From Gammaproteobacteria bacterium (GTDB taxonomy: Bacteria > Pseudomonadota > Gammaproteobacteria > S012-40), in contig JAOUMY010000002.1 of assembly GCA_029881255.1 (NCBI GenBank), positions 62,001 to 126,000 of the forward strand: a stretch of 64,000 nucleotides of DNA, written 5' to 3'. The position numbers were made by a program, and so were the translations under genes. This document shows, in pieces, positions 1 to 7,177 of the stretch. Position 1 is the stretch's first letter; each line of letters opens with the position of its first letter. The notes under the pieces are model-generated. The model was not told where the DNA came from and made no database searches. It saw nothing but the letters and a program-made list of their open reading frames with translations.

Positions 1-24
1 CTGAACTATCTGCTGTGATTCCAA

Positions 25-48
25 ATAGAAAAACCGTCTGAAAGACGG
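25..48 (-). terminator. Rho-independent terminator (minus strand)
   Basis: Positions 34-39 (CCGTCT) pair with 43-48 (AGACGG) around a 3-nt loop. Read on the minus strand the hairpin is followed by TTTTTC at 33-28. A six-pair stem plus a U-run is a plausible intrinsic terminator for something transcribed leftwards from about position 180; the only candidate seen is the short ORF at 73-177. Confidence 0.45.
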
Positions 49-72
49 GCGGCTTCCTGAACCGAACAAAGA

Positions 73-177
73 TTACTGCACCCGGTAAAGCTCTCCAACA
101 CGCTCATTGCTGCACCGGCCAGGGGTAGCGACGCATTTTTCGATCAGGCAGGCTTGTCTGCGTTCGGTTTGCATCAT
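73..177 (-). CDS. possible 34-residue small ORF
   Basis: An ATG-ATG start at 177/174 opens a 34-codon frame ending at TAA 73-75, with a terminator-like hairpin 25 bp beyond the stop. The peptide is polar, with three cysteines (residues 10, 15 and 22) and no signal peptide. A stop codon lies directly upstream in frame, so it is not the tail of a longer gene. No good ribosome-binding site is visible. It is listed because the terminator implies leftward transcription here; it may equally be non-coding RNA or nothing. Confidence 0.15.
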   Translation of the reverse strand: MMQTERRQACLIEKCVATPGRCSNERVGELYRVQ

Positions 178-281
178 CTATTCCGAGCCGAGTTCTACCA
201 CCATATTCAAAACTGTGAGGTACTTCACTTCCCTAACAAAGCCAAAAACAATATGGTTGGATCTCAACGGAGGGGGTAGAA

Positions 282-827
282 ATGAAAAAACGTATCACTT
301 TTCTTGATGTTCACGAGGCAATACAGCATCTTTTCCAGAAACAAATTCAGTTTAGTCAGGATTTCATTTATGTCCGCGGCGCCAATAAGCACACTGCCGT
401 GGAAGAAAAAGTCAACGCGTTTCTATCCTATTTACCAGTGGCACACATTCAGGATCCTTCTGACGACGTACCAAGACGTGTACCGGTACATGCGCTAAAC
501 AATGGTTACAAGGTCATACAGGAAGGGCATCACGCCGCTGTCGCATTTGCGCTTATGGACAAAAAAGGAATTTATCCCCACGGCATTCCCGTAGATTACA
601 ACAATTTCGGTCAAAACAAAGTAAGACACATTTTTATCGAAGAGGATGGCCGCTGGCATATCACCGCACTAGATGGCAAGCAATGGAAACTCTTCGACAA
701 GGAAATTGATAAGCCGCTGCGCTTTGGACGAACAGGTTTACCTTTTGAGGAGTATCGCAAAAGCGTTTCTGCCAATACCGACCTGGGACGGTTTCTTGCC
801 TCATGCCAGGTGAAGGAGACTCACTGA
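282..827 (+). CDS. hypothetical protein, 181 aa
   Basis: I do not recognise the family. The start ATG at 282 sits behind a strong ribosome-binding site (GGAGGGGG, ending about 8 nt upstream), and the frame is open for 181 codons. The product looks cytoplasmic and soluble: no signal peptide, no membrane helix, mixed charge, with a central HHAAVAF segment and an aromatic, glycine-containing C-terminal half (around DGRWHITALDGKQW). The stop overlaps a second ATG (ATGA at 827) behind GAAGGAGA, suggesting translational coupling to a second gene that now reads only 28 codons. The next genes point the other way, so the transcript probably ends here. Confidence 0.75.
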   Translation: MKKRITFLDVHEAIQHLFQKQIQFSQDFIYVRGANKHTAVEEKVNAFLSYLPVAHIQDPSDDVPRRVPVHALNNGYKVIQEGHHAAVAFALMDKKGIYPHGIPVDYNNFGQNKVRHIFIEEDGRWHITALDGKQWKLFDKEIDKPLRFGRTGLPFEEYRKSVSANTDLGRFLASCQVKETH

Positions 828-913
828 TGTCCCAGGTTTTGCTACAAGACCAAACTCAACCATGGCGCGGGAGAATACTGCTTTGTCACATCTGGAATTA
901 TTGGGATATGTGA
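827..913 (+). CDS. possible 28-residue ORF coupled to the gene upstream
   Basis: ATG at 827-829 overlaps the stop of the 181-aa gene (ATGA) and is preceded by GAAGGAGA at good spacing. It reads 28 codons, MSQVLLQDQT at the start and ending CHIWNYWDM, then TGA at 911-913. The strong initiation signal with so short a frame suggests a truncated second operon gene. The end overlaps the convergent gene whose stop lies at 898. It could also be a real short peptide. No homology is claimed. Confidence 0.25.
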   Translation: MSQVLLQDQTQPWRGRILLCHIWNYWDM

Positions 914-1536
914 ATCCGATATTCCCCTATTGCTTTTGAACGGACTTTATCTCCGTCCTTGTAGGTAGAAAGAAATTTAACGGCTAGCGCTCCTCTAGTT
1001 GTATTCAGTATGTCGCAAAAGAAGGGATAGGTATTGATGATATGAACGCCAGGCAACACATCTTTATCGATAGTACTAATGGTTAAACTTTCCATCGCTG
1101 TTGAACGACCATCCGTATTCAGCCCTTCAATCAGAATTCTATTGGCACCGAGTTGATTTCGACGAGAGAGATAGCGCTCATCGCTATCGCTCAGTTGCGG
1201 CTGAAAGAAAAACAATTGTGAAACTTGTTCGCCCAGAAAATTGGAAAAGCCTTCGCCAGGCGGAAAATCAAAAGCGACGCCCTGGCCAAGATAAATCCCC
1301 AAACTACACTCGGCTGGGTTTGATGAATTTTCTGAACGTATCAAAATGCCTATCTCACCTTGCCATTTTCCTACGGCATTAGCGCCACTCAAATTGAATC
1401 GCTGGGCAAAGTCCCTGGAATAATAGAACTGGTGCGCGGCCCCCATCGAAGCTGGCGAGACGCCTGCGAGCACCAGATTGACATTCGCCAGCAACAGCAA
1501 TACAGGCATCAATAGATTTACAAAATACTTTCTCAT
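898..1536 (-). CDS. secreted protein of unknown function
   Basis: The first about 24 residues form a clear Sec signal peptide (MRKYF, a hydrophobic stretch, then VLAGVS), so the mature protein of about 188 residues is periplasmic or secreted. It contains a few cysteines (for example ECSLGIYLG and FFCDIL) that could form a disulfide. No known domain was recognised. It lies 15 bp after the class 3 lipase on the same strand and is almost certainly co-transcribed with it. A small exported partner directly behind a lipase gene could be a chaperone, foldase or inhibitor of that enzyme; that role is inference from position only. The ribosome-binding site is weak, consistent with coupling. Confidence 0.7.
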   Translation of the reverse strand: MRKYFVNLLMPVLLLLANVNLVLAGVSPASMGAAHQFYYSRDFAQRFNLSGANAVGKWQGEIGILIRSENSSNPAECSLGIYLGQGVAFDFPPGEGFSNFLGEQVSQLFFFQPQLSDSDERYLSRRNQLGANRILIEGLNTDGRSTAMESLTISTIDKDVLPGVHIINTYPFFCDILNTTRGALAVKFLSTYKDGDKVRSKAIGEYRIHISQ

Positions 1537-1551
1537 CAGAGCAACCGCTTT

Positions 1552-2301
1552 TTATTGAAAATTGGCAAAATTCAGTTCCTGAGCATAGCGCGGGTTTCCT
1601 CTCAGTGCGCCAACGACATTATCCATGGAATGTTGACATAGCACAAAGTCGCCAGCTCTTACCAGATTGCGGACGGTGGCATAACCTGGCACCACGGCGC
1701 CGACCAGGGCCTCTGTTGTACTCCTGGTGGGAGCGCTGCAACTGAGCGAGATATTGTGAACGATCCCCAAGCGTGGACCGGTTCCCACGCTGACTAAATC
1801 ATATGAAGCCCTGATATGAAGAATATGATTTTGTGGCGATAAGACCGCTTTACCAACGGCGAGCACCGAAGCGATATTCCCTGGCACCCACGCCGGGAAC
1901 GTCGTTCGCGCCATGCCGGGCGCGTTGAATGTCACGCACGGAAGTTCGTGACTATAGGCCATAAGCGATGCGAGGCCACCACCCAGGGAATGTCCCGTAA
2001 GATAGACTCGGCGACGACGACCATACCGGCTTTTCCAGCTCTTCAAAATATCATTCGCCTGTACCGCCTGGCCAGGATATTGACCAAGAAAAATACCAAA
2101 ATCCTCTACGCCATCTGCAATATCATCAGTACCTCTAAAGGCAACAACCATATCTCTTCCATTTTGGTGACTGAATACACCGGCGTAAAAGCCCGAACTA
2201 TCATTGCCGCTATACGCGATACGCGTCCACGGACCTACTGAGATCACGTCGTGTTCATAAATTGCGCTGGACGCAACCGCCAAATCCATAATACTGGGCA
2301 T
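1552..2301 (-). CDS. class 3 lipase (alpha/beta hydrolase)
   Basis: A lipase_3-type alpha/beta hydrolase predicted to cleave acyl ester bonds. Visible motifs are VVAFRGTDD, typical of the class 3 N-terminal region, the nucleophile elbow GHSLGG (Ser105), an aspartate in ASYDLVS (Asp168) and a histidine in GIVHNIS (His182): a complete triad in canonical order, numbered from the chosen start. An upstream in-frame ATG at 2316 is rejected because its following bases, GGAGGAG, are themselves the ribosome-binding site of the ATG at 2301. No signal peptide is seen, so the enzyme is cytoplasmic or uses a non-Sec exporter. Length (249 aa) is normal for a stand-alone enzyme. The secreted protein at 898-1536 follows 15 bp later and is probably its operon partner. 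Confidence 0.88.
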   Translation of the reverse strand: MPSIMDLAVASSAIYEHDVISVGPWTRIAYSGNDSSGFYAGVFSHQNGRDMVVAFRGTDDIADGVEDFGIFLGQYPGQAVQANDILKSWKSRYGRRRRVYLTGHSLGGGLASLMAYSHELPCVTFNAPGMARTTFPAWVPGNIASVLAVGKAVLSPQNHILHIRASYDLVSVGTGPRLGIVHNISLSCSAPTRSTTEALVGAVVPGYATVRNLVRAGDFVLCQHSMDNVVGALRGNPRYAQELNFANFQ

Positions 2302-3073
2302 AATAGTCTCCTCCATTCTTTTCTACTAAGGCTAATCGCATCATAGCAGTCAAATTTTTGAGCTAAGTGTGAAGTAAATCATAGTAACAGAGCATCAACT
2401 ATCCGAATGCGATCATCCCAAGAGGAGTTCGTCGCTACGTCGCACCGCAATACAGACACTCTCGATCCGAATACCCGAAAACTCATGCACTCGGAATCGT
2501 CGTTCATCCTCCCTAGACACCAAAATGCTCTTTATATCAATAAATCACTTTCAGTCAAATTACCGCGTTGCTATGTGGCTCTGCTATGGTTTGGCTGTTG
2601 CATGTGTTTACGCACCGACGCAAATGTATGCGCCTTGGCCTTGTGACAAGCTGAGCATTTGGTATCGGCAGTACACCAATCACACCTAACCAAAGCTGAA
2701 GATATAAATCAGGATGAACAAACCGCTTAACATCGACAACCCCCCTCATTGTGAATTATCCTTCAGTTCCTGGGCTCCTTCTTGCTTTATCCGAATGGTT
2801 TACGCGGCATTGTTACCTCCTTGTGGTATCCATCCGCGATGGCAACCTTTTTCAATTGAGACTGAGACGCCGATAAATTCACGTCTTTTTCTGATTGATG
2901 GTCGTGACAGGATCAGCTGAGTCATGTGTACAGGAAAGATAAATTGATGATCTATTTTGTCGTTTTCATTTAGATGACATGCTCGTAGGACAACGTTATT
3001 TGAAGACGCTATACCAGGAATTCTTTTCCATAGTTGTACAAACGCAAATGCTGACAGGGTGGTATTCCAGTTT
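2302..3073. other. intergenic region, no supported gene
   Basis: About 770 bp between the divergent lipase and FkbM genes. Short open frames on both strands lack ribosome-binding sites and recognisable composition. It presumably holds the two divergent promoters, but no convincing -35/-10 pair or dyad was identified. Confidence 0.5.
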
Positions 3074-3958
3074 ATGAAATCATTTTTCAAAAAAGCATAT
3101 TTCCTAACACCGTTTAAAAAGCAGCTCTTTTCGCTACTGAAAATCTTCTGGGTTCCTCCGGCCAACATCCACCAGCACCTGCACTTTCACGGAGATATCA
3201 AGGTTACAACGGCCAATGCCAGTTCATTCAAGATTCGCAGTTATGGTTACCAGGTTGAAAACAGAATATTCTGGAACGGTTTATACGGTGACTTCGAGCG
3301 ACATTCACTTCGTTTATGGACTGAATTGTGCCAGATGTCGGACGTCATATTTGATATTGGCGCCAATACAGGGATTTATGCCCTGCTGGCAAAAGCCGTC
3401 AATCCCAGTGCAAAAGTATACGCCTTCGAACCCGTTGAGCGAGTATATGAAAAGCTGATCAAAAATGTAGAACTCAATCGATTCGATATTGCATGCAGCC
3501 CAAAAGCTATCTCCAATTACAACGGCGAAGCGGTTATATATGACACCGCGACGGAGCACACTTACTCGGTAACGGTAAATCGAGATACGAATTTGAATCC
3601 TGATGACTCTATCGAGGTTAAAATCCAAACAATAACCTTGGATACTTTCATAGAACAAGAAAAGCTGGATAAGATAGATCTACTCAAGATAGACGTCGAG
3701 ATGCACGAGGTGGAAGCACTACAAGGATTCAGTAAATATCTTCAACGCTTTCAACCGAGTTTTCTTATCGAAATTCTAAACGATGACGTCGCCAATGGCG
3801 TTTATGAAATGATTAAAGATTTTGGCTACGAGTTTTATAACATAGATGAAGAAAAAGGCCCTCATCGCGTCGAAAGGCTTTCTAAAAGTGATGTATTCAA
3901 CTTTTTGATATGCAAACCGGAAATTGCCAATCGCTTGTCTAAACTGTTACATCGTTAG
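3074..3958 (+). CDS. FkbM family methyltransferase
   Basis: A SAM-dependent methyltransferase of the FkbM family, which O-methylates sugars, polyketides or surface glycans. Around residue 90 lies the SAM-binding motif I (VIFDIGANTGIYALLA), followed by the acidic-loop region (VYAFEPVERVYEKL). About 80 residues further on is the family signature IDLLKIDVEMHEVEALQGF. The usual glycine of DVEG is Met here, a minor deviation. The frame also opens at a GTG at 3059, but ATG 3074 gives a natural N-terminus; the ribosome-binding site is weak for either. No glycosyltransferases flank it, so the substrate cannot be guessed. Confidence 0.88.
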   Translation: MKSFFKKAYFLTPFKKQLFSLLKIFWVPPANIHQHLHFHGDIKVTTANASSFKIRSYGYQVENRIFWNGLYGDFERHSLRLWTELCQMSDVIFDIGANTGIYALLAKAVNPSAKVYAFEPVERVYEKLIKNVELNRFDIACSPKAISNYNGEAVIYDTATEHTYSVTVNRDTNLNPDDSIEVKIQTITLDTFIEQEKLDKIDLLKIDVEMHEVEALQGFSKYLQRFQPSFLIEILNDDVANGVYEMIKDFGYEFYNIDEEKGPHRVERLSKSDVFNFLICKPEIANRLSKLLHR

Positions 3959-4215
3959 ATTGCGGCATGCTGTACAGGATGCCGCTGGTAACAAATCAAA
4001 CGTAAATCCATTTAGCCGACGCAGAAACTGCCACTTCGCGGTTTGTAGACGTCCTGTTGGAATTGACCTTGCCCAAAACCAATCCGTCCCGTAGCACGAA
4101 ATTTACTGTCGACTAAAACTTTCTATCTAGACTAGCCACTGTCTTTGCCGCATAGACAGGGACAGGTTTGCAGAGCACCATGCGAATTCTCCCCTCTTGC
4201 GCCAGGAAAAAGTCT

Positions 4216-4656
4216 TCAATGCGTAAGGTATTCCGGTAAATGTTCTCGAATTTCCTCGGGCGTAGAATGCGTCAGCGTTTTATTAAGTTCGAAGACAATT
4301 TTTCCACTGGTTTCTTTCGACAATTGCGGGCGCAACTCACCCAGCAATGCCGGCGCTGCAACGATTAGCAGATGCTCCAACTTATTCGCCTTCGTGAGAC
4401 TGTTCAGATAGCCAGCGACACGACGTGCAAATTCAGACAATTCATGTTTCTTAGGATCGGTTTCCGCCTGAAAAGCATGACCGCCTGACCCGTCCGAACC
4501 TTTTACCTTGCCCGGCAAATCACTGGTGATATCGCGGTCGTGCAAGCGACCTTCCGGATGCGCCAAGGTTTCAATTTCTTTCAAAGGAGAACTGGCGGAT
4601 TCGCTTGAAAATATTCTGGCCCGAGTACTATCAGCAACAACAATCAATGATGTCAT
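4216..4656 (-). CDS. host attachment protein (baeRF/Host_attach family)
   Basis: A 146-residue protein matching the host-attachment family, named from a plant-pathogen attachment gene and related to the bacterial/archaeal eRF1-like fold. The N-terminus (TSLIVVADSTRARIFSSE) is the characteristic first strand and helix. Other signatures are the HPEGRLHDRDI segment, a glycine-rich GSDGSGGHAF loop, FARRVAGYLNS and LLIVAAPALLGELRPQLS. Start ATG 4656 follows an AGGAG ribosome-binding site. The protein appears cytoplasmic, and the biochemical role of the family is not established. It is a single gene, followed at some distance on the same side by nothing related. Confidence 0.85.
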   Translation of the reverse strand: MTSLIVVADSTRARIFSSESASSPLKEIETLAHPEGRLHDRDITSDLPGKVKGSDGSGGHAFQAETDPKKHELSEFARRVAGYLNSLTKANKLEHLLIVAAPALLGELRPQLSKETSGKIVFELNKTLTHSTPEEIREHLPEYLTH

Positions 4657-4846
4657 ACCCTACTCCTTTTACAGCTCAGATATCCTACTAAAATACTTCG
4701 AGACTCTGCAGTTTGTTTCTTCTACTGAGCCTCCCATCTACCCACCGGATGAATTTATAACACCCTCAATGTCATTCTATATCACTTCCATATTGCTGGA
4801 TATAGACATTCAGAATTTCCAACGACCTGTACACCACGCAACCAAG

Positions 4847-6523
4847 CTAGCTGACGACCGAGTGCACAGTAAGCTGATTGAACGGAATGACCCAGCCATA
4901 GTGATTGCAGGCTTCTACTGACAATTTTTGTATGAGTCGCCGGTTCACGAGATAATCTGAAGCGGCTTTACCAGAAAATCTCGCGACAATAATCATATCC
5001 AATGACGACGCGCCAGCCTGATCAAAAGTAACATGTAGATCTTGCAGAAACTTCCCCGCGTCTTCAGCTTCCAATCCCCTTTTTAATGATGCACCCAATA
5101 AATCCACTATTTTCCCCGTGATTTCCGATTGATGTCGATAATCCAGCCCAAAGGGAATCATGTAGGTAAAGCCGTTCTTACTGAGATTCCGCGGCTGTTT
5201 ATCAATATAGGCGCTTGTGGAAAACGTCTGGATCGAATCGTACACTTTTACCTGCACCATTTCCGGCGTCTGCGTTATGACTTCGCCAAACACCTCGTCG
5301 TCAAACAAAATATAGTCACCTACCTGCGATGGAAACCACGGCTCACCTGCTTCAAATTTCCGTGACTGATAACTCACCAGTTCGCGTACCGGAACTTGCA
5401 AACTCCCGCCCTGTAACGCGGGGTTTACCAATGTCGCATAAAACGTCAACGCGTTTACCTGCCACGGAAGCCCGTTATAGTTGATGCGTTCGCCTTCACG
5501 CACGGGACCGAAGTTGAGCATGATTTTCATTTCGGTGAGCACTTTGGGCAAATATTTCTGCAGTGCCCACGCAGCACCGGCCACAACAATGAGCAAAATA
5601 GTCAGCAGAATCCAGTCGCCGCGAACATAAAAGACTGCCATGCCTGATAACAACACCACCAACCCGGTTAAAGAATAAAACAGGAGATTCACAAAGCGCG
5701 CAGCAAATACCTTGCGTGTATGGGCACGTCGCATTACGGCCTGGTGATACAAATTGGCGAGATATTTCAACACTCCGTAAACCACGGCCATTACGACAAG
5801 CGCTAAAAATAGGTTCAACACACGTGTGCCAAGTAACTCCTTAAGCGCTGTAGCCGGGTCGCGCTGCGTAGCACCTGCAGGTTTTTGCAATTGTTTAAGT
5901 TCAAACTGTGCGACAGACATTCGGTTTTTTAAATCATTGCGCCGATGTACCCATCGTTCCTCTATCCCTTTAAACGCCGTCTTAAGTTGTGGCGTAGGCG
6001 CATTCTCTCGATGTACCGAGACGCTTAACACTGCCGCCTCCGCAACATCCAACCGTTCCTGATAGATTTCCAATTCCCGTTTAAGCCGCTCAATCTTGCG
6101 CGGCCGTTCTGTAAGCTTGCGCATTTCCACAACGATAGGCTCAAATACCGATTCCAGTTGTTCGCGCCAATCAAACTTCTTTTCCTCTTCCTGTACGCCG
6201 AACAGACTCATATCGGCTCCACCAGTCAACAACATTTCGAGTGCAATCTGTAGCGACTGCACATCCTGGGAAATCTGTTCAACTTCCTGAGTGAGTCTTT
6301 CCTTCTCGCGCTCAGTCACCGCCTTTCTTAAGGCCGATCGCTTGTTCGCAAGTTGTTTACGGGTATATTTAATCGTGTCGATGAGATTTTCAAAGTGGGA
6401 CCAACTTTCCTCATTCGCGAGATCTGCCTTTTCCGTAGACTCAGCCGCGAATACAGGATTCGTCAACGTCGAGACACACGCCAACAAAATGACCCAAATA
6501 AGGTGTTTTTTCATAAATGACAT
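4847..6523 (-). CDS. MscS-family mechanosensitive channel-like protein
   Basis: A 558-residue inner-membrane protein. It starts with a signal peptide (about residues 1-27, cleavage after VFAAES), then a long charged periplasmic coiled coil (about 30-210, rich in Lys/Glu/Arg heptads). Three or more membrane helices follow between about 230 and 330. The C-terminal part, about 340-558, matches the MscS beta domain and alpha/beta cytoplasmic region: VGDYILFDDEVFGEVITQTPEMVQV resembles the MscS 'G-D-x-V' segment, and IPFGLDYRHQ resembles the 'ipNs' region. The classic Gly/Ala pore helix is less obvious than in MscS itself, so it belongs to the larger MscK/YbdG-type branch. The likely role is turgor release or solute leak on hypo-osmotic shock. 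Confidence 0.75.
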   Translation of the reverse strand: MSFMKKHLIWVILLACVSTLTNPVFAAESTEKADLANEESWSHFENLIDTIKYTRKQLANKRSALRKAVTEREKERLTQEVEQISQDVQSLQIALEMLLTGGADMSLFGVQEEEKKFDWREQLESVFEPIVVEMRKLTERPRKIERLKRELEIYQERLDVAEAAVLSVSVHRENAPTPQLKTAFKGIEERWVHRRNDLKNRMSVAQFELKQLQKPAGATQRDPATALKELLGTRVLNLFLALVVMAVVYGVLKYLANLYHQAVMRRAHTRKVFAARFVNLLFYSLTGLVVLLSGMAVFYVRGDWILLTILLIVVAGAAWALQKYLPKVLTEMKIMLNFGPVREGERINYNGLPWQVNALTFYATLVNPALQGGSLQVPVRELVSYQSRKFEAGEPWFPSQVGDYILFDDEVFGEVITQTPEMVQVKVYDSIQTFSTSAYIDKQPRNLSKNGFTYMIPFGLDYRHQSEITGKIVDLLGASLKRGLEAEDAGKFLQDLHVTFDQAGASSLDMIIVARFSGKAASDYLVNRRLIQKLSVEACNHYGWVIPFNQLTVHSVVS

Positions 6524-6926
6524 TGGCTACCGCTAAAATTAATACCGTTTTGAACCTTGGGATATACACGCATATCCCGCTCTACCACAGATATCGCGCT
6601 TGTAGAAATGGGCAAAGTAAAATATGCCCGGCGAAGTCCTGCAAATGCAAATAACATACACGAAAGAAACCGGAGACAGACCCCTGTCTCAGAAACCTTT
6701 CTACCAGGAAAACGCCACTTCACAGCCATATTCGATACACATACTCCGATTCCTGAAAGCACATGCCCCCTGTAGTTACTCACTATTTCTCACACTGCGG
6801 AGTGGCTATACATGCATAGACGCACTTTTCTGACGCCAGGCGATATAGAACTTACTCACAGACGAGTGGGCCACATCGCCCTCTTTGATTGACTTAGCCA
6901 CTATATCCTGTCGTGCCGAGCGTACC

Positions 6927-6944
6927 TACTATTGAGAAATAGTA
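6927..6944. promoter_or_regulatory. short dyad upstream of ORF 6997 and the hybrid kinase
   Basis: TACTATT (6927-6933) and AATAGTA (6938-6944) form a 7-bp inverted repeat around GAGA. It lies about 53 bp before the short ORF with a strong ribosome-binding site. It could be an operator; no known consensus was matched. Confidence 0.25.
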
Positions 6945-6996
6945 TCCCTTTCAAAACTCAGATTCAGACAATTCACACAAACTATGGAGGTAAATC

Positions 6997-7095
6997 ATGG
7001 CCAAAATTTTGAATTGTTGTCACCGTAGAATGTCAGCGACGTATGAACAAATAGGCCTAATACATCTTTTAAATTGCGCCTTTTTGCTCAACTAA
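6997..7095 (+). CDS. possible 32-residue ORF, perhaps a response-regulator remnant
   Basis: ATG 6997 is preceded by TGGAGGTAAATC, one of the best ribosome-binding sites in the window, yet the frame stops after 32 codons. The first residues, MAKILN, resemble the opening of CheY-like receivers (MAKILxVED), and the next gene is a hybrid histidine kinase. This could be a truncated receiver gene whose initiation region survives, or a genuine small protein with CC and other cysteines. The rest of the 6524-7177 gap shows no other supported gene. Confidence 0.3.
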   Translation: MAKILNCCHRRMSATYEQIGLIHLLNCAFLLN

Positions 7096-7177
7096 ATAAA
7101 TACTTTTAATTTTCACAGCGATAGATTAAATTCCTGACGTTCCAATGATGAAAATAACACGTATAGGAAAATAAGCC

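Noticed and set aside
2407-2749. Short frames between lipase and FkbM genes
   Set aside because: No ribosome-binding site, overlapping frames on both strands, no recognisable protein features.
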